Shown piece by piece: positions 1-7,295 of a DNA stretch of 9,826 nt. This DNA is from Planctomycetota bacterium (lineage in GTDB: Bacteria; Planctomycetota; Planctomycetia; Isosphaerales; Isosphaeraceae): the NCBI GenBank assembly GCA_021807585.1, contig JAKBCQ010000040.1:1-9826 (forward strand), in the 5' to 3' direction. Position numbers and translations under genes: made by a program. The notes beneath the pieces are model-generated. The model was not told the DNA's origin, did not search any database, and saw nothing but the letters and a program-made list of their open reading frames with translations. Positions within the stretch are counted from its first letter, which is position 1; each line of letters opens with the position of its first letter.

Positions 1-661
1 TGGCGAGATCCAGATTCCCGAGCTTCAACCGGGCAGTTCGATCATGCCTGGCAAGGTGAATCCGGTGATTCCCGAGGCTGTGATGATGGTTGCGGCGCAG
101 GTTGTCGGCGCCGACGCGACGATCGCGTGGTCGAACGCGCTTGGGTCGAATTTTCAATTGAACGTGATGATGCCCGTGATCGCGTATAATCTTCTTCAGT
201 CGATCGATTTGCTCGCGGCGGCCGCGGGGCATTTGAATTCCAAATGCCTGGACGCTCGAGAGTTTTTCGCTTCGAAGGAGATTAAACCCCCGGGGGTCGA
301 TCACTTGCTCGCCGATTCTCGCGCCGCGGATTCGATTGAACGGAGCCTGGCGATGTGCACGGCGCTCGCTCCACGGATCGGCTACGACAACGCCGCGGCG
401 ATCGCCAAGGCGGCGTTCAAGGGGCGGATCGCGGGGAAAACGCTTGTTCGCGAGGTCGCGCTCGAACTCGTCGGCAAAACCCCGGAGGCCGTCGCGGCGC
501 TCCTTTATCCCGACGATTCAGACGCCAAATCGCGGTCCCAAGCGGTCGAGATCCTCGTATCCAAAGGGGGATATCCCGCGGCGGCCGAGATCGACCGATT
601 GCTCGACCCGATGGGCCAGACGATTCGAGGAGTAGGCGTCGGCGGATCGGGGGGCGGTTGA
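1..661 (+). CDS. fumC: Class II fumarate hydratase-like lyase, C-terminal part (5' end outside window)
   Basis: Fumarase/aspartase-superfamily enzyme. Fumarase C hydrates fumarate to L-malate in the TCA cycle as a cytoplasmic homotetramer. The reading frame is open from base 2, so only the last ~219 residues are present. The superfamily signature GSSIMPGKVNP occurs at about 32-64; the first S of its GSS belongs to the mobile catalytic loop. It is followed by GSNFQLNVMMPVIAYNLLQS, matching the central helix region, and by a C-terminal domain with the IGYD segment typical of fumarases. The PGKVNP form favours fumarase over aspartase (usually PAKVNP), although the following VIPE is aspartase-like. 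Both features are visible; the substrate choice is from family knowledge. The C-terminus ends in an unusual Gly-rich tail (GVGVGGSGGG) beyond the usual domain end. The next gene on this strand starts 259 bp away, so this gene probably ends its transcription unit. The symbol is moderately certain; aspartate ammonia-lyase is the alternative. Confidence 0.88.
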   Translation, partial: GEIQIPELQPGSSIMPGKVNPVIPEAVMMVAAQVVGADATIAWSNALGSNFQLNVMMPVIAYNLLQSIDLLAAAAGHLNSKCLDAREFFASKEIKPPGVDHLLADSRAADSIERSLAMCTALAPRIGYDNAAAIAKAAFKGRIAGKTLVREVALELVGKTPEAVAALLYPDDSDAKSRSQAVEILVSKGGYPAAAEIDRLLDPMGQTIRGVGVGGSGGG

Positions 662-910
662 GCCGACCGAGCGAGATGCGATTCGATGATGTAATCATAA
701 GCAATACATGGTTCCAAAGAGGTCGGGATATGATCGTTTTTTGATTATCATTGGATCGATCGAGGCTGGTCGGCGCGTTCGGGGGATTGATTTGGGGAGG
801 GCGTTCGAGTTGATCGTAGGGGGCGATCGGATTTGCTGCGCGGCGGGGTGACGGTTCGGGTTTCGATAGCTCATGACGTACGTTCGGATCGGTTTGCGTT
901 GAAAGAGAGA

Positions 911-920
911 GGGGGGGGGT
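911..920 (+). promoter_or_regulatory. Purine-rich ribosome binding region with G9 tract
   Basis: The bases just before the ATG at 921 are almost pure purine: GAAAGAGAGA at 901-910, then nine consecutive G residues at 911-919 and a single T. This gives a GAGAGG/GGAGG-like Shine-Dalgarno region and supports 921 as the start. The homopolymer lies exactly in the spacer, so a change in its length would change the distance from Shine-Dalgarno to start codon. Confidence 0.5.
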
Positions 921-2471
921 ATGAGTATCGAGCACGATTTCGACCTCGATCCTCCCGCGCCGGTCGAGCCGGTCGCGGCCGAGGCGCTCCCCGCGCCGAT
1001 CATTGTGATCCAGTATCGTTACCCAAAAATCTCGCGTTTTTTGCTTCCGGTTTTGTTGGTTGCGGGAGGAATGGGTCTGTTGACGGTACGTGATCGGTTA
1101 CGGACGCGGCTGGCGCCGGTTTTGGCGGCGTTTTCACCCGCTCCCGCGGCGTCCTCGGGGCGGAAGATTTATGTGTCGCCGAGCGAGGTCAAAGCGGCCG
1201 ATCCCGTTGTTCTTTGGAAAGATCGAGAGGAAATCGAAGCCGATAAGGAGAGCGAATCGAGCACCCGCGAGCAAGCGAATGGATCGGTCTCGGCCGAGAC
1301 TTCCAGATCGGTCGTGGATTCGATTGTCGCCGGCGACGATCTGATCGAGATGATCGCGAAAGGCGTCCCGAAACCGATCGACAAAGCTGCGGACGTTGAT
1401 TTGGCGGCACAGGTCTTGAACAAGCCTTCGGACGGCTCCAAATCGAATGACAACGCTTTGAAGCACGATGAAGCCGCGGCGGGGGAGGCGATTGGAGCGA
1501 ATCCTCAACCGAGCGAATTGGTCGCCGCGGGCTCGGTTCAAGGCGAGGCTCGGCGGATTTTCGTTCCGTCTCCCGCGGGGTCGGCTGAAGGGGTTTTGGT
1601 GATTCTAAGCGATCGTGGGCCCGAGTTGGTTCGGCGCGACGCGTTCAGCACGGCGGGTTCGCGGCCGAAAGCTTTGGAGCGTAACGAGGAAGCGGGGGGA
1701 GGACGATCACCGTCCCTTCTGACGGCCGACAAGCCCGCCAAGCGAGCGGCGGCTGATCCGAATTCGGCGGCGGTTGTGGCGCGGCCGAAGCCGTTCTCGA
1801 AGCCGGTGGAGAGGCGAGTCGCACCGGAAGCCGTCAAACCCGAACCGGGGTCGAACGGGCTGATGGCGAGCGCCGAGGATCAGCCGCGCGAGGCGACGGG
1901 CGATAAAAGCGCGATTCTTGATGAGATTCGCCGCGACAGCGCGCGGAAGGAGGCCGAGCGGGTCAAGTTGCTCGACCGGAAGCAGAACGGGCCGACGCAT
2001 CAGGAACGGCTCGCCGATCGTCGTGCGCGCATGGAACGTCTGGAGCAGGCGGCGATTGAGGCCGATAAGGAACGCGTTCACTTTCTTGACGAATTGAAGA
2101 GCGTGATCGACCGATTCGGCGTTCGATCGGCGCCCGCGATCCGCAAGCTTGAAGACAAATACGGCCGGCACACGCAGCCCGAGATGTCGAATGAAGCGAA
2201 AGAGGTGATCGGGCCGAACGTGCCGATCTCATCGGCTTCACACACGATTCATCGTTTGCGGGTGATCGGGCTTCCCGAAACGTTGATACTCGATCATCTG
2301 AACGATCGACAAATGACGTTGATCAACGCGCGGAACGGTCCGATGAACGCCGACGACGCGTTGGTGCGCGCCGCCAAGATTCTGCTGAGAAACCCGATCG
2401 TACGGTCGTCGTCGCGTCCGGCGGCGAGCGACGCTCGCCGAACCCCTTCGACTGCGCGAAACGCGGGATGA
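921..2471 (+). CDS. Membrane-anchored protein of unknown function (516 aa)
   Basis: I do not recognise a family. The N-terminus (1-37) is acidic and proline-rich. One hydrophobic segment follows at about residues 38-56 (RFLLPVLLVAGGMGLLTV), then an Arg-rich stretch (RDRLRTR), which suggests a single-pass membrane anchor. Topology cannot be fixed from charge alone because KIS precedes and RDRLR follows the segment. Residues ~70-330 are low in hydrophobicity, rich in A/E/S/P/K and probably disordered. Residues ~332-395 are strongly charged and heptad-like (DEIRRDSARKEAERVKLLDR, RLADRRARMERLEQAAIEAD), so a coiled coil is likely. A more ordered C-terminal segment (~395-492) ends with helices containing LPETLILDHL and DALVRAAKILLRNP, followed by a basic Ser/Arg tail. 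The start at 921 is chosen for its purine-rich ribosome binding region. It lies 45 bp before the metallopeptidase gene on the same strand, so co-transcription is plausible. It may be a scaffold or envelope protein; this is inference. Confidence 0.85.
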   Translation: MSIEHDFDLDPPAPVEPVAAEALPAPIIVIQYRYPKISRFLLPVLLVAGGMGLLTVRDRLRTRLAPVLAAFSPAPAASSGRKIYVSPSEVKAADPVVLWKDREEIEADKESESSTREQANGSVSAETSRSVVDSIVAGDDLIEMIAKGVPKPIDKAADVDLAAQVLNKPSDGSKSNDNALKHDEAAAGEAIGANPQPSELVAAGSVQGEARRIFVPSPAGSAEGVLVILSDRGPELVRRDAFSTAGSRPKALERNEEAGGGRSPSLLTADKPAKRAAADPNSAAVVARPKPFSKPVERRVAPEAVKPEPGSNGLMASAEDQPREATGDKSAILDEIRRDSARKEAERVKLLDRKQNGPTHQERLADRRARMERLEQAAIEADKERVHFLDELKSVIDRFGVRSAPAIRKLEDKYGRHTQPEMSNEAKEVIGPNVPISSASHTIHRLRVIGLPETLILDHLNDRQMTLINARNGPMNADDALVRAAKILLRNPIVRSSSRPAASDARRTPSTARNAG

Positions 2472-2516
2472 ATCGGACCTCCCCGAACGCTCCTATCAAG
2501 AAATTACGAGATATAC

Positions 2517-4025
2517 ATGAAAAAGCATCAATATATAGTTGTAGGCATTTTGATTGGTTGCGCGGTCGTATCGCGTCGATCGGTTCGAGGCGACGACGGC
2601 GAGAGGGCTTTGAGGGGGGGCGCGGCGGTCGCGGCCAAGAAGGCTTCGACCGACGAGGGGCTGGGTTTGCTTCGCAAGGGGGACGAGCAGGCCGATCGCG
2701 GCGATACGACGTCGGCGGTCGTCAGTTACAAGGAGGGTTTCGAGCGGATCTTACCCGTGATGCGCGGGCTGCCGTTTCGTCACGAGGTGAAGCGCGACGT
2801 CACCTTGCGAGAAAAGCTTGCGGAGATGTTGATTAAAGAGATCGACGCCGACACCCCGCCCGAGGAGTTTCGCGCCGACGAGCTGGGGATGAAGGCGCTG
2901 GGGCTTTTGCCCGCGGATTACAAGTTAAAGGATTCGCTCGTCAAGCTTTATACCGAGCAGATCGCGGCGTTTTACGATCCCAAAACGAAAACGATGCACC
3001 TGATTCAAGAACCGGGAGCGAAGGCGTTTGAGAAGACCGCGAAGCCATCTTTTTTTGATATGTTGATGGGAAAATCCAGCAAATTCAACAAAGATGAAAA
3101 TAAGACGGTAATTGCACACGAATTGACGCACGCGTTGGCGGATCAGCATTTCGATCTCGATCTTCTGCAAAAGGGTTCGCGCGACGACGACGACGCGAGC
3201 ACGGCGCTTTCGGCTTTGATCGAGGGGGAGGCGACGTTGACGATGATGGGAGCGCAGACTTCGGATTGGACGGGGGAGCGGATCGTCAATCTTCCTCATG
3301 ACAGGCTGCGTCGGACGTTCGAGTTGATGGGTCCGATGATGATCGGGGTGGGGGGAGGAAGCCTGGCGAGCGCGCCGCCGATTCTCTCCGAGGGGCTGCT
3401 TTTTCCGTACCTCCGCGGAGTCGTCTTTTGCGCCAAGTTGGCGAACGACGGCGGCTGGGCCGCGATTGATCGCGCCTACAAACGTCCGCCGCTTTCGACC
3501 GAACAAGTGATCCATCCTGAAAAATATGAGCAAAATGTTGATGTTCCGATGGCGGTGGATCTTGGGGATATCCCCTCCGGGGGGGATTGGAAGGAGTTGG
3601 GCAGGAACGTCGTCGGCGAGATGCAGCTCGCGGTGATGCTGCGGAAGCATAACGGCAAGAGCGCCGCGGCGGGCTGGGACGGCGATTCGTACGCGGTGTT
3701 CGAGGCGCCCGACGGTCGTCTTGGGCTCGTTTGGCTGAGCGTTTGGGACACGGCTTCCGACGCGATCGAATTCCACCGTGAATACGCGCGATTCCAGACG
3801 AGCAAGCTCTCCAAGGGGGCGGTCGATCCCGACGCGTATCCCGATGCGATTCGGCGACCCGACCGGGGCGCCGTTGAGATTCTTGAACGCCGCGGCTCGC
3901 TCGTCTGCGTCGTCGAAGGCTTCGCCGCCGAATCGGCCGATCGGATCGTCGAAGCCGCGTTCAAGGCCAAAATCGTCGAGAAAACTCCGGAAACGCTACA
4001 AGCCAAAAAGAAAAAGGAGAAGTGA
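2517..4025 (+). CDS. Exported putative zinc metallopeptidase with HELTH motif (502 aa)
   Basis: Putative envelope or secreted metalloprotease. The N-terminus is MKKH followed by a hydrophobic stretch (QYIVVGILIGCAVVS), an export signal. L12-I13-G14-C15 fits a lipobox, so a lipoprotein is possible, though the hydrophobic core before Cys15 is short. Residues ~45-80 resemble a TPR-like helical pair. The zinc motif HELTH is at 201-205 (two His ligands and catalytic Glu202). It is followed by ALIEGEA, where Glu236 or Glu238 is the likely third ligand in gluzincin arrangement. A further segment, PPLSTEQVIHPEKY at 324-337, is one I associate with uncharacterised bacterial HExxH proteins of this layout (family knowledge from memory). 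Glycine-rich linkers occur around 275-285. The start was chosen because it gives the signal peptide; only a weak GAG lies upstream. The stop is 21 bp from that of the convergent glycosyltransferase. Substrate unknown. The stretch just before HELTH is encoded by an AT-rich island (3051-3115). Confidence 0.87.
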   Translation: MKKHQYIVVGILIGCAVVSRRSVRGDDGERALRGGAAVAAKKASTDEGLGLLRKGDEQADRGDTTSAVVSYKEGFERILPVMRGLPFRHEVKRDVTLREKLAEMLIKEIDADTPPEEFRADELGMKALGLLPADYKLKDSLVKLYTEQIAAFYDPKTKTMHLIQEPGAKAFEKTAKPSFFDMLMGKSSKFNKDENKTVIAHELTHALADQHFDLDLLQKGSRDDDDASTALSALIEGEATLTMMGAQTSDWTGERIVNLPHDRLRRTFELMGPMMIGVGGGSLASAPPILSEGLLFPYLRGVVFCAKLANDGGWAAIDRAYKRPPLSTEQVIHPEKYEQNVDVPMAVDLGDIPSGGDWKELGRNVVGEMQLAVMLRKHNGKSAAAGWDGDSYAVFEAPDGRLGLVWLSVWDTASDAIEFHREYARFQTSKLSKGAVDPDAYPDAIRRPDRGAVEILERRGSLVCVVEGFAAESADRIVEAAFKAKIVEKTPETLQAKKKKEK

Positions 4026-4046
4026 AAATCATCTTACATGATTGAT

Positions 4047-5231
4047 TTAAGGCTTCGATTTTTTCGCGAGAATCTTTTCGTAAATCTGTTCAAGTATCTC
4101 GATCGATCGCGTCGGGTCGCAGGTGGATTCGACGAGGCTTCGCGCCCGATTGCGACGATCGATCCGCGTCGATTGAGCGGCGGAGAGGATCTCGATCGTC
4201 CGATCGATCAGGCCTTGATCGTCGTCGGCGATTCCCGCGTGAACGCGGTCGATCGCGTCGATGCCTTCAACCCCCTCGGATGTGGTCACGACGTCGACTC
4301 CCAGCGCCATCGCCTCGAGCACCTTGACCTTCATCCCGCTCCCGCGACCAGGAGCGTACAAAAGGACGTCGAGCTTGCTCCAATACGGTATGATGTCGGC
4401 GACGTCTTCGACGAGTTCGACGTCGACGCCGTTTGTAAGCTCGCCGAGCGCCCTCTTCGCTTTTCGTCCGACGATCATCAAACGCGCGTCGGGCCTTCGC
4501 TTTTGGATCTCGGGCCAAAGCCGCTCGATCAATCGTTTGGCCGCGGTATACGACGGACCCCAGCCGAACGATCCGATCAATCCCACGACGGGAGGCTCGC
4601 CGCGCGGCTTCTCGGGCTCAAACCGATAAAGCGACGAATCGAAACCGAGCGGAACGGTTGTAACTTGTGCATTTTTGTTGATTTCACGTGTTCTTTGGCT
4701 TAGCCGATCGGTGAGCGTGGTGATCACGTGATATCGTCTTAGCAAAGCCCGCTCGCCGCGAAACGTCGTCGCGCGGCGCAATCGTCCCTCGAACGTCGTC
4801 GGCCTCTCGTCGGCGATATCGATGTCGTACAAATAATGAATGTTGAGAACCGAGCGATCGACGTGCGCGAGCCCCGTCCATCCGCTCCACAATTGCTCGA
4901 GATGAAGCGCCGCGTCGCCCGACCTCATCAGCTCGTCGATCTCCCTAATGAACCCTCTACTATAAATATAAGAATATGGATAAATCAATGATTCCAATTT
5001 CCTGAATTTACCGCTTCGTACGGGGGGACGATGATAGCGAACGTCGAACCGATCGGAGGGAAAGAGTTCGCGCGAGCGGTCGGCGTCGGCGGGTTCCGCG
5101 ACGACGAGCGCCGTCACCTTGTGGCCGCGGTCGACGAGCCCGCGCAACAGCGCGTAAAACCACCGCGCCGCGGCGTTTCCAAACGGCAAAGGCGCGTCGG
5201 GAAGAACCAGAACGACGCGAGCCGGCTTCAT
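4047..5231 (-). CDS. GT4-type (GT-B fold) glycosyltransferase (394 aa)
   Basis: Cytoplasmic sugar transferase using a nucleotide-sugar donor; donor and acceptor cannot be told from sequence. The N-terminal Rossmann domain opens with VVLVLPDAPLPFGNAAARW, and a Gly/Asn-containing loop at 15-20 precedes the helix ending in GHKVTALV (~36-43), as in group 1 glycosyltransferases. The C-terminal donor-binding domain begins around residue 213 (PPVVGLIGSFGW) and includes RRPDARLMIVG (~245-255). It carries the key segment GSGMKVKVLEAMALG at 297-311, with Glu306 as the conserved C-terminal Glu of the EX7E-like motif; the first Glu is replaced, as in the GxGMKxKVLEAM subtype. EGVEGI at 319-324 follows. 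No membrane segment is seen. Length is normal for the family. The ATG overlaps the stop of the hydrolase gene (ATGA), which implies translational coupling. It is the last gene of the minus-strand run. Codons for residues 75-91 lie in an AT-rich island. Confidence 0.93.
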   Translation of the reverse strand: MKPARVVLVLPDAPLPFGNAAARWFYALLRGLVDRGHKVTALVVAEPADADRSRELFPSDRFDVRYHRPPVRSGKFRKLESLIYPYSYIYSRGFIREIDELMRSGDAALHLEQLWSGWTGLAHVDRSVLNIHYLYDIDIADERPTTFEGRLRRATTFRGERALLRRYHVITTLTDRLSQRTREINKNAQVTTVPLGFDSSLYRFEPEKPRGEPPVVGLIGSFGWGPSYTAAKRLIERLWPEIQKRRPDARLMIVGRKAKRALGELTNGVDVELVEDVADIIPYWSKLDVLLYAPGRGSGMKVKVLEAMALGVDVVTTSEGVEGIDAIDRVHAGIADDDQGLIDRTIEILSAAQSTRIDRRNRARSLVESTCDPTRSIEILEQIYEKILAKKSKP

Positions 5232-6118
5232 GAGCGCCCCTCTTCACCCCGCGACGATCGATCGAACGCCGCCGCCAGATCCGCCGCGTAAACGCCGGGA
5301 TCGGCCTCAAATTCGAGCGTGTGATGCGCGTCGGGATATTCAATCAAAGTTTTGTCTGTACTTGCAATTGTATTGTAATATTTTATGATTTTAGAATTAT
5401 TAATAATTCGATCTTTACCCGCGAGCATCAGTAAAACGGGCTGACGAATCCGCCGCGGCGCGCGACGCACCGCGTGATCGATCCGAGCGCTCGCGATCAA
5501 GAGCGAAGCCGTCGCCTCGCGCAGGCTCAACGGATCCTCCGCGATGAACGCTCGCCCGCTTTCGCTCGCGGTGAAAAGCGCGGGATCGGCCAGCGGGATC
5601 GGAAACGTCTTCCGCGGTCGGAACAGCCCCGCCGCGGCGATTGCGAGCTTCTCCTTCCCCGAAACTCCCACGCGAGGCGTCAATCCAGGACATATTAAAG
5701 CGAGATAATTCACAAGATCGGGCCTTTCCGCCGCGAGCAATGTTGCAATCTTCCCCCCCCAACTGATCCCCGCGACCGCGATCCAAACGGGTCGATTCAG
5801 ATTCGCCGATTGAGTACGAATCGATTCCAACAGCTCGATTTGATCGAGCAACAACCGCCGCGCCGAATCGGCGTGGCCTCGATCGAGCGAATTCCCCCCC
5901 GAGCCGCGACGGTCCGGAAAAACCGCGTCGTAACCCCCCTCGGCGAGCCGACGCCCCAAACCGCGATACCAGCCCGCGTGGCTCTGCACGCCGTGCAATA
6001 CGACGACGACGCCGCGCTGAACGCCGATCGCGGGCCAAGTCGTCGTGAAAATCGGATAACCGTCCGATGCGCGTTCGATCGCCGTCTTCGGCTCAATCGG
6101 GGAACTCGGCTCAATCAT
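5228..6118 (-). CDS. Alpha/beta hydrolase, serine hydrolase of the S33/lysophospholipase type (296 aa)
   Basis: Cytoplasmic alpha/beta-hydrolase with a visible catalytic triad. The oxyanion-hole region is VVVVLHGVQSHAGW (37-50, His42-Gly43). The nucleophile elbow is GISWGG, with Ser119 as nucleophile. The acid is Asp236 in MLAGKDR, and the His is in DAHHTLEF (His265/266, probably 266). FPDRRGSGGNS (~67-77) matches the strand-4/helix region of lysophospholipase and monoacylglycerol-lipase-like enzymes. No signal peptide or membrane segment is present. The length fits a single domain with a short cap. The start overlaps the epimerase gene by 8 bp and the stop overlaps the glycosyltransferase start by 4 bp, so all three are probably one operon. 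The nucleophile elbow is encoded across a run of eight G residues, and the segment between Asp236 and His266 is encoded by a very AT-rich island (5341-5410). Activity could be esterase, lipase or peptidase; I cannot decide. Confidence 0.92.
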   Translation of the reverse strand: MIEPSSPIEPKTAIERASDGYPIFTTTWPAIGVQRGVVVVLHGVQSHAGWYRGLGRRLAEGGYDAVFPDRRGSGGNSLDRGHADSARRLLLDQIELLESIRTQSANLNRPVWIAVAGISWGGKIATLLAAERPDLVNYLALICPGLTPRVGVSGKEKLAIAAAGLFRPRKTFPIPLADPALFTASESGRAFIAEDPLSLREATASLLIASARIDHAVRRAPRRIRQPVLLMLAGKDRIINNSKIIKYYNTIASTDKTLIEYPDAHHTLEFEADPGVYAADLAAAFDRSSRGEEGRS

Positions 6119-7295
6119 AGAACGCCTCCCGTCGCGTCACCGTCAAACTTTCGAGCGCGTCGCGATCGACCTCGACCCCCAACCCCGCGCCTTCCAACGG
6201 CTTCGCCCAACCGCCGAATCGGAACGTGATATCGGGCTTGGTGATGTTTTGTAAAAGAATATGTTTGTCATAAGAACCTTCGACATATCGGAACGCTCCC
6301 ACGCGACTAGCGACGTGTCGTCCCGCCGCCGAGAGGATTCCCGTCTCTCCCGGATGACAACCGAGCTGCAGGCCGATCCCGCGGCGCCGCGCGAGCGCGA
6401 CAATTTTCAGCGTGGGGAAGATCCCGCCGCATTTCGACAAACGTACGTTGAAAAGATCGGCGAGCCCCAGCCGCGCCGCTTTTTCGGCGTCGGGATAACC
6501 GCACAACGATTCATCAAGCATCACCGGAACGCCGAGCTTCGGCCTCAACTCGGAAAGCCTCTCGACCTCGCCGTGAGCCAAGGGTTGTTCGAGTGCCGAC
6601 GGCGCGTACCGCAGCAAAGGCTCGACCCGCTCGACGACTTCGTCCGCGGTCCACGATTCGTTGGCGTCAATTCGAATGTCGATCCGGCTTCCCAGTATGA
6701 TCCGAAATTTTCTCAACCGAACGGGATCGTCCTGTCCCGTCACTCCAACTTTAACTTTCACCTGCGCAAAGTTATAAAGCCACATTTTGATCGCCGAGAT
6801 CGTTTCTTTCCGCCTGGTTTCGGCGGTGATCGCTCCGCTGTAGCGGACGCTCCGCGGGGACCTTGCGAGATCGCCGCCGAGCCGGTTCGCGAACAGCTCG
6901 ACAGCCGTCCCCACGCTCTCGCCGAACGACCGCGCGTAAGCGTCGAGCGCCGCGATCTCCAGCGCGCAGCGAGCGGGATTGCCCGTCATCCCCCGCGGAT
7001 CCGCGAGTGTGACCGGAAATTCGATCGCGCCGATTCGCTCGACCGCATCCGCGAACGTTCGCGGATCGCCCAGATGCGCCGCCAAATCAAACGATTCCAA
7101 AATGTTCATCGACGATTCGATCGTATCCCCCGTCACGTACGTTCGCGGAACCCCCTCGCCGTAACCCCTGGAACCGTCGGAAAGCGTCACCGCGACGATC
7201 AGGTCGTCGCTGATCGAACGTTCGTGCGACGCATGCTTGATCTTCGATTTCAAAGGCGTCGCCGCGTGAAAGAGTTCAATCTTAACTGGTTTCAT
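6111..7295 (-). CDS. Enolase-superfamily enzyme, dipeptide-epimerase/MLE subgroup (394 aa)
   Basis: Member of the mandelate racemase/muconate lactonizing branch. These enzymes abstract a proton alpha to a carboxylate, with Mg2+ stabilising the enediolate. The N-terminal capping domain (1-~130) contains DDLIVAVTLSDGSRGYGEG, the usual opening. In the barrel domain the first catalytic Lys pair is KVKVG (Lys180, Lys182). The metal ligands are Asp210 (RIDANESW), Glu236 (LEQPL) and Asp261 (MLDES), and the second catalytic Lys is Lys288 (RLSKCGG). The KxK plus distal Lys arrangement is that of the MLE subgroup, which includes L-Ala-D/L-Glu epimerase and o-succinylbenzoate synthase. Near the C-terminus CHPGETGI (313-320) occupies the specificity-related end of the barrel. 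The substrate is not determined; a peptide epimerase role is inference. The ATG at 7295 follows a 48-bp AT-rich gap with no Shine-Dalgarno. The stop overlaps the hydrolase start by 8 bp. Confidence 0.92.
   Translation of the reverse strand: MKPVKIELFHAATPLKSKIKHASHERSISDDLIVAVTLSDGSRGYGEGVPRTYVTGDTIESSMNILESFDLAAHLGDPRTFADAVERIGAIEFPVTLADPRGMTGNPARCALEIAALDAYARSFGESVGTAVELFANRLGGDLARSPRSVRYSGAITAETRRKETISAIKMWLYNFAQVKVKVGVTGQDDPVRLRKFRIILGSRIDIRIDANESWTADEVVERVEPLLRYAPSALEQPLAHGEVERLSELRPKLGVPVMLDESLCGYPDAEKAARLGLADLFNVRLSKCGGIFPTLKIVALARRRGIGLQLGCHPGETGILSAAGRHVASRVGAFRYVEGSYDKHILLQNITKPDITFRFGGWAKPLEGAGLGVEVDRDALESLTVTRREAFYD

Noticed and set aside
686..698. ATGAT-GTA-ATCAT hairpin after the fumarase stop as terminator
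   Set aside because: Five A/T-dominated pairs and no T-tract directly after it; the T6 run at 736-741 is too far away and has no GC-rich stem before it.
662..920. Small gene or promoter in the 259-bp gap after the fumarase gene
   Set aside because: Open frames crossing it on either strand are Arg/Pro/Ser-rich antisense artefacts without motifs, and no convincing -35/-10 pair was found.
2468..2836. Plus-strand frame starting at ATGA overlapping the stop of the membrane protein
   Set aside because: It is Arg/Gly-rich, lacks motifs and is a frame-shifted shadow of the metallopeptidase gene, which has a signal peptide and HELTH motif in its own frame.
2925..3776. Long minus-strand open frame opposite the metallopeptidase gene
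   Set aside because: Arg/His-rich antisense product without motifs, typical of shadow frames in GC-rich DNA.
4027..4043. AATCAT-CTTAC-ATGATT hairpin between the convergent genes as a bidirectional terminator
   Set aside because: The stem is only six pairs, mostly A-T, with no adjacent T-run, so it is too weak to call, although a terminator would be expected in this 21-bp gap.
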